From PRS1 sp965250265 (GTDB lineage: Bacteria; Bacteroidota; Bacteroidia; Flavobacteriales; Flavobacteriaceae), in assembly GCA_965250265.1 (NCBI GenBank), contig CBDFNO010000014.1:434001-498000 (forward strand): a stretch of DNA of 64,000 nt. Reading direction: 5' to 3'. The position numbers and the translations under genes are program-made. A model generated the notes under the pieces. It had not been told where the DNA came from. It saw nothing but the letters and a program-made list of their open reading frames with translations, and did not search any database. This document shows, piece by piece, positions 30,079-39,051 of this stretch. The first letter of the stretch is position 1; every line of letters begins with the position of its first letter.

Positions 30079-32946
30079 ATGTCAGATAAAAAACGTCTTT
30101 TTTTAGTAGATGCTTACGCTTTAATTTTTAGAGGTTATTATGCCTTTATAAAAAACCCAAGAATAAACTCAAAAGGGACAGATACTTCAGCAATAATGGG
30201 TTTCATGAATTCTTTATTAGATGTTATAAAACGTGAGCGCCCAGACCATTTGGCCGTATGTTTTGATAAAGGCGGAAGCGTAGATCGAAAAGAAATGTAT
30301 GCCGATTATAAAGCCAATCGTGATGCAACACCTGAAGCTATAAAAATTGCTGTGCCCTATATCTATGATATTTTGAAAGCCATGCACATTCCTATTATGG
30401 TAAAAGAAGGGTTTGAAGCCGACGATGTAATTGGGACGCTTGCTAAAAAGGCAGAAAAAGAAGGTTACCAGACCTTTATGGTAACACCAGACAAGGATTT
30501 TGCACAATTGGTAAGTGAAAATATTTTTATGTACAGACCTGTTTTTGGTGGTGGCTATGAAACCTGGGGAATTCCAGAAGTACAAAAAAAGTTTGAAATA
30601 GAACGACCAGAACAAGTGATTGATTTTTTAGGAATGATGGGAGATTCATCCGATAATATTCCAGGACTTCCAGGTGTTGGTGAAAAAACTGCCAAAAAAT
30701 TCCTTGCTGCTTATGGTAGTATGGAAGTATTGCTTGAGAATACACATGAGCTTAAAGGCAAAATGAAAGAAAAAGTGGAAGCCGCTAAAGATCTAGGTAT
30801 ATTATCGAAACAATTGGCAACCATTATGTTGGATGTTCCTGTTGAGTTTCATTTTGATGATTTTGAATTGAACATGCCAGATATTGAAGCAGTAAAAAAC
30901 ATTTTTCAGGATTTAGAATTTAGACGATTAACCGATAATTTTATAAAAACATTTTCTACTGAAGCTTCGACTGATCTCAGCACAAGCACTTCGCAAGAAA
31001 CAAAAGTTATATCTGAAAACAAACCTCTTGCTAAAACAGAATCATCTGCTGGTTCAGGTCAATTTTCACTATTTGGTGCTTCGACAGAGCCCAGCAACCA
31101 ATCTTCTGACGAAACTGTTTCAGAATATACAAGAAAAATTTCTGCTACAACATCTCATTTTTACCAGAGTGTTGCATCAGGAATGGCAACAAAGCTCTTC
31201 ATAAAAAATTTAATGAATCAAAAAAGTGTGTGTTTTGATACCGAAACCACAGGAATAAATCCAATAACTGCCGCATTGGTTGGGATTGCTTTTTCGTGGG
31301 AAATTGGCAAAGGATTTTATGTGCCTTTCCCAGAAGAAAAAAACGAAGCACAAGAATTAATCGAGTATTTTCGACCGTTTTTTGAGGCAGAACATATCGA
31401 AAAAATTGGTCAGAATTTAAAGTACGATATTAAAGTACTTCATAAATACAACATTAAGGTAAAGGGAAAATTGTTTGATACCATGTTAGCACATTACCTT
31501 ATAAATCCAGATATGCGACATAATATGGATGTATTGGCTGAAACCTATTTAAATTATACACCCATTTCTATTACAGAACTTATTGGTAAAAAAGGAAAGA
31601 ATCAGCTCTCCATGCGTGAGGTTGCTTTAGACAAACAAACCGAATACGCTGTAGAAGATGCAGATATTACGCTTCAGCTAAAAGAGCATTTTCAAAATGA
31701 ACTTGGCGAAGCTAATATTCAAGCATTGTTTGATGATATTGAAGTGCCTTTACTGCGAGTGCTGGCTGATATGGAATTAGAAGGTATTAAATTAGATGAT
31801 GGATTTTTAAATTCACTTTCCGAAGAGCTAGATAATGACATTAAAACCTTGGAAGCTAAAATTTATGAATCTGCTGGAGAAGAATTCAATATTGCATCAC
31901 CTAAGCAACTTGGTATAATTCTGTTTGAAAAAATGAAATTGGTCGACAAACCTAAAAAAACTAAAACAGGACAATACGCAACTTCCGAAGATATTTTATC
32001 CTATTTAGCAAAAGACCACGAAATTATTAAGCATATTTTAGACTATCGTGGACTTGCAAAACTAAAGAGTACTTATGTTGATGCTTTGCCAACACAAGTT
32101 GAACCATCAACTGGAAGAGTCCATACCGATTATATGCAGACCGTAGCTGCCACAGGACGTTTGAGCAGTAATAATCCTAATTTGCAAAATATACCTATTC
32201 GAACAGAACGTGGTCGCCAGGTGAGAAAAGCATTTATTCCCAGAAATGAAGATTACACTTTGTTAGCTGCTGATTATTCTCAAATAGAACTGCGAATTAT
32301 AGCAGCTTTAAGTGAAGAAGAAACCATGATCGAAGCCTTTAAAAATGGCGAAGATATTCATGCCTCTACTGCGTCGAAAGTATTTGATGTTCCTTTAAGC
32401 GAAGTGACGAGGGAGCAACGTGGCAATGCCAAAACAGTGAATTTCGGAATAATTTATGGTGTTTCGGCCTTTGGCTTAAGTAATCAAACCGATCTATCCA
32501 GAAGTGAAGCTAAAGCTTTGATCGAAACCTATTATACAACCTACCCAAAACTTCGCAGTTATATGGGCGAACAAGTGGGTTTTGCCCGCGATAATGGTTA
32601 TGTTCAAACTGTTTTAGGTCGTCGTCGCTATTTAAAAGATATTAATTCACGTAATGCCGTAGTTCGTGGAGCCGCAGAGCGTAATGCTGTAAACGCTCCT
32701 ATACAAGGTAGTGCTGCCGATATTATTAAAATTGCAATGATTAATATTTATAATAAACTGGAAGAAGGCAACTACAAAACAAAAATGTTACTACAAGTAC
32801 ATGATGAATTGGTTTTTGATGCGTACAAACCAGAACTAGAGACCATCAAAACATTGGTGAAAACCGAAATGGAAAATGCGTACAAACTTTCGGTCCCACT
32901 TGATGTCGATCTGGATATTGGTGATAATTGGCTGGAGGCACACTAA
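30079..32946 (+). CDS. polA: DNA polymerase I
   Basis: Repair polymerase of 955 aa. The 5'-nuclease domain (1-290) contains FDKGG, GFEADDVIGT and GDSSDNIPG. The 3'-5' exonuclease domain (about 375-560) has intact DTETTG and later acidic residues, so proofreading is probably active. The polymerase domain shows motif A (AADYSQIELRI), motif B (RGNAKTVNFGIIYG) and motif C (QVHDELVFD). A low-complexity Ser/Thr-rich linker joins the first two domains. Confidence 0.98.
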   Translation: MSDKKRLFLVDAYALIFRGYYAFIKNPRINSKGTDTSAIMGFMNSLLDVIKRERPDHLAVCFDKGGSVDRKEMYADYKANRDATPEAIKIAVPYIYDILKAMHIPIMVKEGFEADDVIGTLAKKAEKEGYQTFMVTPDKDFAQLVSENIFMYRPVFGGGYETWGIPEVQKKFEIERPEQVIDFLGMMGDSSDNIPGLPGVGEKTAKKFLAAYGSMEVLLENTHELKGKMKEKVEAAKDLGILSKQLATIMLDVPVEFHFDDFELNMPDIEAVKNIFQDLEFRRLTDNFIKTFSTEASTDLSTSTSQETKVISENKPLAKTESSAGSGQFSLFGASTEPSNQSSDETVSEYTRKISATTSHFYQSVASGMATKLFIKNLMNQKSVCFDTETTGINPITAALVGIAFSWEIGKGFYVPFPEEKNEAQELIEYFRPFFEAEHIEKIGQNLKYDIKVLHKYNIKVKGKLFDTMLAHYLINPDMRHNMDVLAETYLNYTPISITELIGKKGKNQLSMREVALDKQTEYAVEDADITLQLKEHFQNELGEANIQALFDDIEVPLLRVLADMELEGIKLDDGFLNSLSEELDNDIKTLEAKIYESAGEEFNIASPKQLGIILFEKMKLVDKPKKTKTGQYATSEDILSYLAKDHEIIKHILDYRGLAKLKSTYVDALPTQVEPSTGRVHTDYMQTVAATGRLSSNNPNLQNIPIRTERGRQVRKAFIPRNEDYTLLAADYSQIELRIIAALSEEETMIEAFKNGEDIHASTASKVFDVPLSEVTREQRGNAKTVNFGIIYGVSAFGLSNQTDLSRSEAKALIETYYTTYPKLRSYMGEQVGFARDNGYVQTVLGRRRYLKDINSRNAVVRGAAERNAVNAPIQGSAADIIKIAMINIYNKLEEGNYKTKMLLQVHDELVFDAYKPELETIKTLVKTEMENAYKLSVPLDVDLDIGDNWLEAH

Positions 32947-32956
32947 TTTTTTAACA

Positions 32957-33334
32957 TTACTTAGTCATGTAATCCTGCCATTTAATAAGAATGAACTTAT
33001 CATTGTTTCCCTCTTTTATTTTCAAAAAGCCATATTCGTAGACAAATAAATAGACATCGCTTTTTTTATTCTTCCAATAATGTGTAAAAAAGTTTGGGTT
33101 AAATCCTAATTCTAAAATGGTTTCTGTTCTTAATGTTGCTTTACCTGCTTTATTATAATATTTCAGTATTTTTCTATTCAACTTAAGTTGGTTATCTACT
33201 TTATTATAAAACCTTGGTTCTTCCTGTATAGATTTTTTATAGTGATATGAACTTTTGCAATATGGGTCACAAAATTTTTTATCAGACCTTCCTTGTAATT
33301 CTTTATTACACGCTAAACATGTTTGTGATTCCAT
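32957..33334 (-). CDS. zinc-ribbon protein of unknown function
   Basis: 125 aa from the Met at 33334; the frame is open to 33514, but those codons overlap the recombinase start and look non-coding. The N-terminus has a Cys-rich knuckle CLACNKELQGRSDKKFCDPYC, and a basic helical region follows. Similar small zinc-ribbon proteins are common in Flavobacteriia without known function. It is divergent from the recombinase gene and forms the left border of the cassette array. Confidence 0.75.
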   Translation of the reverse strand: MESQTCLACNKELQGRSDKKFCDPYCKSSYHYKKSIQEEPRFYNKVDNQLKLNRKILKYYNKAGKATLRTETILELGFNPNFFTHYWKNKKSDVYLFVYEYGFLKIKEGNNDKFILIKWQDYMTK

Positions 33335-33357
33335 TTTTATCTTTATTAGCTGAACAT

Positions 33358-33367
33358 TATACGTATA
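33358..33367. promoter_or_regulatory. palindrome between zinc-ribbon and recombinase genes
   Basis: TATACGTATA is a perfect 10-bp palindrome in the 87-bp divergent intergenic region, with a related ATATACG copy about 25 bp further on. It could be an operator or part of the promoter region. This is weak evidence. Confidence 0.3.
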
Positions 33368-33421
33368 GTATTCGATTAATATACGATAAAACGGATACAA
33401 ACAGTTAATATTGATAAACTT

Positions 33422-34552
33422 ATGCAACTCAAAAAACATATCACACTTAAACACCTTTTTATTCAAGAAGAACAATGCATTGGTATACAATTCAATGCTG
33501 ATAAAGTGATACAAGATTTAATAAGAGATCTGCCGGCGCCTAAATGGAGCAAAGAGTTTAATATGGCATACATTAAGAACACCAAATCAAATTTGAATTT
33601 AGTATTTGAAACATTTAGAGGTATCGCTTGGGTTAACTGCAATTATTTTTTTCATGATAGAGTTCTTAAAAGCACAAATGTTGTTACGGATATTAAATGG
33701 TTTAGCCAGCGACCAAAAAAACAAAACTTTAGGCCATGTCCCGAAGAGTATTTACAAAAACTGAAGCTAAAAAAATATTCAAACAGTACTGTAAAAAGTT
33801 ATGTGCATAGTTTTGAGGCGTTTATAAATTATTATAAAGGTGTCGAACTATTGAGTCTTAACGAAAATGATATAAGAGTTTACCTTCAAAAATTAATAGA
33901 AGAAGAGCGCTCTAATTCGTACATTAATATAGCCATTAACGCTATCAAATTTTATTATGAAATGGTTTTAGGTATGCCTAATCGTTTTTATTCTATTGAA
34001 AGACCTAGAAAAGAATTTAAATTACCTAAAGTATTATCAAAAGAAGAAGTACTTTCTATAATAGATCACACCAATAATATCAAACACCGTTGTATTATAT
34101 GCCTATTATATTCTTCGGGATTGCGTAGAAATGAATTATTGAATTTAAAGCTTAATGATATTGACAGTAAGCGCATGGTGATAAGAGTGGAACAGGCAAA
34201 AGGAAATAAGGATCGCTATACGGTTCTTAATAAAATTGTTCTTGAAGACTTGCGGAAATATTATAAAAAATATAATCCAAAAACATATTTATTTGAAGGT
34301 CCTATTTTAGGCAACAAATACAGCCATTCCAGTGTATTAAAAATTGTTGTTAACGCTGCTGAAAGGGCTGGAATAAGTATAAGGGTTAGTCCACATATAT
34401 TAAGACATAGTTTTGCCACTCACCTATTAGAAAGTGGTATAGATATTCGATACATCCAGTTGTTATTAGGTCATAACTCTACAAAAACAACTGAAATTTA
34501 CACGCATGTTGCTACAAACACCTTTACTGATATAAAAGATTTATTATATTAG
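33422..34552 (+). CDS. tyrosine recombinase of the integron-like cassette array
   Basis: Site-specific recombinase of 376 aa, the likely engine of the downstream array. Residues 1-95 form an extra N-terminal region. A SAM-like core-binding domain (about 105-185) follows, and then the catalytic domain. Catalytic residues are complete: R235 (SSGLRRNE), K260 (QAKGNKDR), H325 and R328 (SPHILRHS), H351 (LLGH) and Y360 (EIYTHV). Only about 65 residues separate K260 from H325, so the extra helix block that defines IntI integron integrases is absent. The gene points towards the cassettes, opposite to most classical integrons. It may resemble the recombinases found beside Bacteroidota IS91-type elements. 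Confidence 0.85.
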   Translation: MQLKKHITLKHLFIQEEQCIGIQFNADKVIQDLIRDLPAPKWSKEFNMAYIKNTKSNLNLVFETFRGIAWVNCNYFFHDRVLKSTNVVTDIKWFSQRPKKQNFRPCPEEYLQKLKLKKYSNSTVKSYVHSFEAFINYYKGVELLSLNENDIRVYLQKLIEEERSNSYINIAINAIKFYYEMVLGMPNRFYSIERPRKEFKLPKVLSKEEVLSIIDHTNNIKHRCIICLLYSSGLRRNELLNLKLNDIDSKRMVIRVEQAKGNKDRYTVLNKIVLEDLRKYYKKYNPKTYLFEGPILGNKYSHSSVLKIVVNAAERAGISIRVSPHILRHSFATHLLESGIDIRYIQLLLGHNSTKTTEIYTHVATNTFTDIKDLLY

Positions 34553-34568
34553 TGCACATATAATAGAT

Positions 34569-34604
34569 ATATAGTTACCAGTAACTATATACCTACGTTG
34601 GCAA
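34569..34604 (+). other. attI-like primary insertion site
   Basis: A perfect 10-bp inverted repeat (34569-34578 and 34581-34590, arms ATATAGTTAC/GTAACTATAT) is followed by ACCTAC and the first cassette boundary GTTGGCA at 34598-34604. It lies 16 bp after the recombinase stop. It is not related to the cassette-end sites, as expected for an attI-type site where new cassettes enter. Confidence 0.55.
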
Positions 34605-34611
34605 TAATTAA

Positions 34612-35406
34612 ATGAAACAGTTTCATAAAATATTTTGTTTAAGTCTGATTAATTTATTTTTAGTCAGTTGGAGTTGCACTTTTCAGACAAAACTGGAATT
34701 ATTGAATTATAATTCTAGTGAATGTAAAGAGGTATATTTTAAAAACTTATACAAACTTCAAAATCGGATTTTAGGAATAAGTAAAACTGACAACTTTCAC
34801 ATTTATAATCTATTTATCGTTGCTAATTGCAGTAGCACAGAAGAAGGTGAAATCGAAATAAAAAACGATACATTAAATTTAGTTTTTCACGGAAAAAGAG
34901 AACATAGAGTTTTGAAAGAGAAAAAGAATGATTCTATTGAAATAGTAACCGAGGAGTGGATTGAAGAACTTGCCGATTGTAATTGTGCTTTCAATCTAAC
35001 TTACAAGATAAAAGGACTTAAAAACAAAGATTATATAATTACTGCAAATGGTAAAAGAATAATCAAATCCGAGCATAAATTTAAGATAAGAAGAAAAAAA
35101 CCATCATTTGAAATTGCCGATAATGACACTATAAATTATATAGACATATATGGTTTAAAACAAGGATTACATATACGAAATAGAAAAGACGGAAAACTAT
35201 TTTCCAAAATTAATTATTTAGATGACGAAAAAGTATCAGGATTAGCCAAAACTTATTATGACTTAAATGGATTTGATAAAATAGATGTATTTATGGAAAA
35301 CCGTGAGTTTTCAATAAGTAAATACTATAAAAATGGCAAATTAATTAAAGTGTGCGATAACGATGGGATTTTTGCTGAAGGAACTAATTGTAAATATTTC
35401 GACTAA
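34612..35406 (+). CDS. cassette 1: lipoprotein of unknown function
   Basis: 264 aa with a signal ending in lipobox LVSWSC. The middle has CNCAF, and the C-terminal third has repeated short strands of the type KNGKLIKVCDNDG, reminiscent of MORN-like repeats. No family is recognised. It is the cassette closest to the recombinase; its ATG lies 14 bases after the cassette start GTTGGCAATA, with no visible Shine-Dalgarno sequence. Confidence 0.7.
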   Translation: MKQFHKIFCLSLINLFLVSWSCTFQTKLELLNYNSSECKEVYFKNLYKLQNRILGISKTDNFHIYNLFIVANCSSTEEGEIEIKNDTLNLVFHGKREHRVLKEKKNDSIEIVTEEWIEELADCNCAFNLTYKIKGLKNKDYIITANGKRIIKSEHKFKIRRKKPSFEIADNDTINYIDIYGLKQGLHIRNRKDGKLFSKINYLDDEKVSGLAKTYYDLNGFDKIDVFMENREFSISKYYKNGKLIKVCDNDGIFAEGTNCKYFD

Positions 35407-35414
35407 AATAACTA

Positions 35415-35547
35415 TTGCCAACACCGTATAAAATTAATTGCTAGTACAAGCCTACTTACGAAAATCCTCGCGGATTTTCTATACGGTTTGTATTTGCTAA
35501 ATTAGTTGCTTAAACAACGCAACTAATCTTATACAAGACCGTTACCT
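35415..35547 (+). repeat. cassette site 1 (attC-like, 133 bp)
   Basis: Left arm TTGCCAAC pairs with the start of cassette 1; right arm GTTACCT starts cassette 2. Inner arms are GTATAA and TTATAC. The stem contains a GAAAATCC/GGATTTTC hairpin (class A). Confidence 0.8.
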
Positions 35548-35580
35548 GCAAGCTGAAAAATTCTTGCGAAATAATAATCT

Positions 35581-35961
35581 GTGAAATTATATAAACCACT
35601 TTTTTCAATAATTGTAATTTTTATCCAGCTGATATTATCGCTGAAAGATTATTTCGAACTCCTAGAATGGAGGAAAGCTAATCCTGAACTTGATTCACTG
35701 ATAAATTTTGTTATACATTACGATACACTTTTTTTATTTGTATTAATAATCGGAATTTATGAAATGCTGACAAAACCAAATTGGTTCAAAACCATAATCC
35801 GAATATTTTTGGTTTGTATTGTTTTAGGAACATATTTTTCCGGACTTATTCCAATCGAGGGTTTTAAATCAGGGGTTTATAATACTGCTTGGTTTTCAGC
35901 AATAGTAGCTTTTATTCTGATTTTAATCCGAATTGGAAAATATGCAATCGGAAAAATATGA
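35581..35961 (+). CDS. cassette 2, gene 1: small membrane protein
   Basis: 126 aa with a GTG start and four hydrophobic segments. No family is recognised. It overlaps the next gene by 4 bases (ATGA), so the two are translationally coupled and form a two-gene cassette. Confidence 0.6.
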   Translation: MKLYKPLFSIIVIFIQLILSLKDYFELLEWRKANPELDSLINFVIHYDTLFLFVLIIGIYEMLTKPNWFKTIIRIFLVCIVLGTYFSGLIPIEGFKSGVYNTAWFSAIVAFILILIRIGKYAIGKI

Positions 35962-36731
35962 GTAGAAAGAAAACAGAAATTGGTGTTTGCCGAATTTGTA
36001 AAAAAGAAAAAAAACTGACTTTTGAACATATTCCACCAAGAGTTGCTTTCAATAAAAATACTCGTTACTATTCAATCCCATTTGACGAATTTGCTAAAAG
36101 CTCGAATTTCATTGAACACAAACCTAAAGGAATCGTTCATCAAGGCGGAATTGGATATTATACTTTGTGCGAAACTTGTAATGGGTTTTTAAACAAACAT
36201 TATGTACGCTCTTTTTCAAAATGGGCAAATATCGGAATGGATTTAAATTCAAAATTTGATTTTAAATATGTTCAGTTTACTGCATTGAATCAAAACCCTT
36301 TCAGAGTTTTAAAGCAAATAATATCAATGTTCATTGCAATGAACGAGCCTTGTTTTACTGAAGAATATAGCGGGTTACTTGACTTTATAAAAAATCCTAA
36401 TTTAAAAACACTTTCGGACAAATACAAAGTTTATCACTATTTGAACAACCAAGGTCAAATTAGAAATTTAAAATGGACAGCAACTAATACTCACGGAATA
36501 ATTTGCGAATTGACTTTTCCTCCTTTTGGTTACATCCTAAACATTGACAATAATATCGGAATCAATCATCTGACCGAAATAAGTGGATGGAAAAATTACT
36601 CTGACGAAAGAAATCATTCATTCGACATTGGACTTTACAAATACCCAACTTATTTACCAATTCCATTAGACTATAGAACAAAAGCGGAAATTGAAAAAAA
36701 ATACGATGAAGATAATAAAGCCAGCAGGTAA
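35958..36731 (+). CDS. cassette 2, gene 2: HNH-like zinc protein
   Basis: 257 aa. The N-terminus shows a treble-clef pattern: CRICKKEKKLTFEHIPPR with a second Cys pair CETCN about 45 residues later. This is the layout of HNH endonucleases, with the His in EHIPP as the catalytic candidate. The remainder is of unknown fold. The last codons and stop lie in the left arm of site 2. Together with the coupled membrane protein it could form a defence pair (inference). Confidence 0.65.
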   Translation: MSRKKTEIGVCRICKKEKKLTFEHIPPRVAFNKNTRYYSIPFDEFAKSSNFIEHKPKGIVHQGGIGYYTLCETCNGFLNKHYVRSFSKWANIGMDLNSKFDFKYVQFTALNQNPFRVLKQIISMFIAMNEPCFTEEYSGLLDFIKNPNLKTLSDKYKVYHYLNNQGQIRNLKWTATNTHGIICELTFPPFGYILNIDNNIGINHLTEISGWKNYSDERNHSFDIGLYKYPTYLPIPLDYRTKAEIEKKYDEDNKASR

Positions 36732-36858
36732 CAATGGCTATAGTTCATTGCTACTGATTTTCCTATCGGAAAATCCTCGCAGATGAACAATTGGTCAGTT
36801 TTATTTACTAAATTAGTCGCTAGACCAACGCAACGAAACCATAGCCTAACCGTTGTGC
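36724..36858 (+). repeat. cassette site 2 (attC-like, 135 bp)
   Basis: Left arm GCAGGTAAC matches the cassette 2 start GTTACCTGC; right arm GTTGTGC. Inner arms GGCTAT and ATAGCC are fully complementary. Hairpin GATTTTCC/GGAAAATC (class A). Confidence 0.8.
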
Positions 36859-36863
36859 ATAAT

Positions 36864-37343
36864 ATGAAAAAAACAATATTCTTACTTTTTACAACAATTC
36901 TAATCGGACTAACAATAAGTGCGCAAGAATTGACTTGTACTGATTTTCAAACTGGTGAATTCTATATCCCAACTACAGAGGAATTAAAAAAATTCACAAT
37001 CGTTAAGAACGACAGCATAAAGGACTTCACTCTTCAATTGGACTCAACAGTAACTAAAACCGTTATAATTAGAGGAAAAGGAACGCAAACTGAATGGGCG
37101 AACGGAATAGGAAGTGGTCAAGCGGCTTACGAAAAAATTGAATGGATTGACGATTGTACATATCGACTGACTTATGATGAATCGAAAATGGACTTGGACG
37201 AAATAGAAAAATTTACGAATGAAAACAACGGCATTGTAGTTTCCAAACGAAAAATTGAAGGCAAATGTTTGTTTTACACTGCTACAATGACAACTAATGC
37301 TGGTGAAAAACTATCGCAAAGCGGTGTGATTTGTAAAAAATAA
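36864..37343 (+). CDS. cassette 3: secreted protein of unknown function
   Basis: 159 aa from the ATG at 36864; the frame is open to 36783, but that part lies in site 2. The signal peptide ends TISAQ. The mature part begins CTDFQTGEF and contains DDCTYRLTYD and a final Cys, so a disulfide-linked beta fold is plausible. No family is recognised. Confidence 0.65.
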   Translation: MKKTIFLLFTTILIGLTISAQELTCTDFQTGEFYIPTTEELKKFTIVKNDSIKDFTLQLDSTVTKTVIIRGKGTQTEWANGIGSGQAAYEKIEWIDDCTYRLTYDESKMDLDEIEKFTNENNGIVVSKRKIEGKCLFYTATMTTNAGEKLSQSGVICKK

Positions 37344-37350
37344 ATACTAT

Positions 37351-37482
37351 GCACAACAATGTATAAAAATAATGCTAAATTATGTGCTTAATCAAAGGTT
37401 AGTGCAATTTTGTTACGTCTGATTTTCCTTCGGAAAATCCTCGCACACAAAACCGCACTATTCTTATACAAATACGTTGTGC
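37351..37482 (+). repeat. cassette site 3 (attC-like, 132 bp)
   Basis: Left arm GCACAAC, right arm GTTGTGC. Inner arms are GTATAA and TTATAC. Hairpin GATTTTCC/GGAAAATC (class A). Confidence 0.8.
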
Positions 37483-37564
37483 TTAATTAGACAAAACTGT
37501 ACTGTATTTAGACGAAGAACATATAATCAATCTAAAACGGATTTACGAATCTGAAAATGAATCG

Positions 37565-37999
37565 TTGCATAAAACTGACTTTGTTGACGAAGAAGGAAAT
37601 ACTCATCCTAATTGTGAACGGGTTGTTTCGGAACTTGAAGCAATGGATTATATAGAAACGGAAAATGATGAAAATGTATTTTTCTTGACAACTTTTGGTT
37701 ATGATTACGTTGAAGAATTGAATGGGAAAAAGGAAAGAATTATACCTATGAGAAGAACAATCCAGTCTGAAAATCTGACTGAAATAATTCATAATTTTGG
37801 AAGTAAAAAGTTTAAAAAATATATTTTTATCTGGTTAATATCATTTGGTGTTTTTGTAGCAGCTTATAAGTACTTTTTTCCAAGTTCTTTTAAAAATAAA
37901 AAATCTGAAATTGAAGTTATATTGACAGATGAAATGGTCAACGATGTAAAGAAACAAACACAACAAAAAATAGACTCGATTAAAAAATCAAATAACTAA
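37565..37999 (+). CDS. cassette 4: membrane-anchored protein, start uncertain
   Basis: 144 aa from a TTG at 37565. The open frame extends back to 37487 without any ATG or GTG, and the extra residues (LYLDEEHIINLKRIYES) look coding. The true start may therefore be a CTG near 37502, or the gene is 5'-truncated. The N-terminal part resembles a small winged-helix or protein-interaction module. One membrane helix lies around residues 80-98. No family is recognised. Confidence 0.5.
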   Translation: MHKTDFVDEEGNTHPNCERVVSELEAMDYIETENDENVFFLTTFGYDYVEELNGKKERIIPMRRTIQSENLTEIIHNFGSKKFKKYIFIWLISFGVFVAAYKYFFPSSFKNKKSEIEVILTDEMVNDVKKQTQQKIDSIKKSNN

Positions 38000-38051
38000 G
38001 CACAACACCACCTAAACTGCATTAAAACGCAGCTTAGCCAAACCGTTGTGC
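38000..38051 (+). repeat. cassette site 4 (compact, 52 bp)
   Basis: Left arm GCACAAC, right arm GTTGTGC. The stem is only CTAAACTGC with GCAGCTTAG around ATTAAAAC. Nearly identical to site 9. Confidence 0.75.
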
Positions 38052-38253
38052 GTCATTAAAATGCACTCGTGATCACTCAAGATAAATCAATTATTAATCG
38101 CTAAAACGGATTGTGTTTTTTGATGGATAAATCTGGTATAAAGCTTACGGATTTTTGTAAAGATCAGGTTCAGGTTTGAGGCGAAACGGATCTGGACGAC
38201 GGATGAAAACTAACGGATAAATCGGGATGAATAAGAAATAACGACCGCACAAC
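38045..38253 (+). other. cassette 5: gene-less cassette, copy 1
   Basis: About 200 bp between GTTGTGC and GCACAAC, with no plausible plus-strand gene. It carries the motif ACGGAT about five times. Whole-cassette length including its site is 392 bp, the same as copy 2 at 39240. A minus-strand frame present in copy 2 is broken by a stop here. It could encode a small RNA, a promoter or a decayed gene. Confidence 0.7.
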
Positions 38254-38443
38254 ACAATGTATAAAACATAGCTAGTTTTGCCTTATCATAAGGTCTGTGT
38301 TTTATTGGTTTCTCCGCCAATTATTTAGATTTTTATGCATTAAACGTGATAAATAAGCACAAAATATAAAAACTCGGCTCATTGTTTAACCAGAATATAG
38401 TACTTTTAAGCAACGCTACGTTTCATACACAAGACCGTTGTGG
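38247..38443 (+). repeat. cassette site 5 (attC-like, 197 bp)
   Basis: Left arm GCACAAC (partner of cassette 5), right arm GTTGTGG. Stem GTATAAAACATAGC with GCTACGTTTCATAC. Class B, with inner CCGCCAATT segment. Confidence 0.78.
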
Positions 38444-38458
38444 TACATTTGTTAAACT

Positions 38459-39043
38459 ATGAAAAAAACGATAATATTTATTGGAATTATTTTATTTGTA
38501 AGTTGTAAAACTGAAAATAATAAATCTGAAAAACTCATATCTGAAATACCCAAAGTAAACGAGCAATTTCAGAGTTTCATTGACCAATTCACTGAAATTA
38601 AATTTCCTATAAAAATTAAAGGTTGCGAAGATGAGTTTCAGCCATTAACTCAACTCAAAAAGGAAATAAGCTTACCTTATGAAAACGAACCATATTATGT
38701 TTATGGAAAAATTCGGACAAATGGAACTTATATTGCTACAATTACTTTAGGTGCAGCAGATTGTTTATTACCAATATTGACAACCTATAAACTAAACGGA
38801 GAAAAAATTGACTCAAAAACGATTGCTATCGGCGGTTGTGGACAAGGACCTTGTTTTGAATGCGAGGAATTTATGGAAATTGATAAGGAATTAAATATTT
38901 ACACTGCTAATAATTTAAGATATTACGATTGTGATGAGGATTACGAAGAAATCAATGGAACTGAAAAGAAAGAAACAATCTATAAAAGTGGAAAACTGAC
39001 ACCAAAAGGAATAATCGAATTGACTAACGAACAGAAAAAATAA
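38459..39043 (+). CDS. cassette 6: lipoprotein of unknown function
   Basis: 194 aa with lipobox LFVSC at residues 12-16. It has a central Cys-rich loop CGQGPCFECEE and acidic C-terminal stretches. No family is recognised. The ATG lies 22 bases after the cassette start GTTGTGG. Confidence 0.65.
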   Translation: MKKTIIFIGIILFVSCKTENNKSEKLISEIPKVNEQFQSFIDQFTEIKFPIKIKGCEDEFQPLTQLKKEISLPYENEPYYVYGKIRTNGTYIATITLGAADCLLPILTTYKLNGEKIDSKTIAIGGCGQGPCFECEEFMEIDKELNIYTANNLRYYDCDEDYEEINGTEKKETIYKSGKLTPKGIIELTNEQKK

Positions 39044-39051
39044 AAACGACA

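Noticed and set aside
33422..34552. Recombinase as a prophage or ICE integrase
   Set aside because: No phage, conjugation or replication genes follow; the downstream content is only cassettes with paired ends.
36783..36863. Upstream extension of the cassette 3 gene
   Set aside because: The extension is site 2; the ATG at 36864 gives a clean signal peptide.
37565..37999. Toxin-antitoxin pair in cassette 4
   Set aside because: Only one gene is present and no toxin or antitoxin motif is visible.
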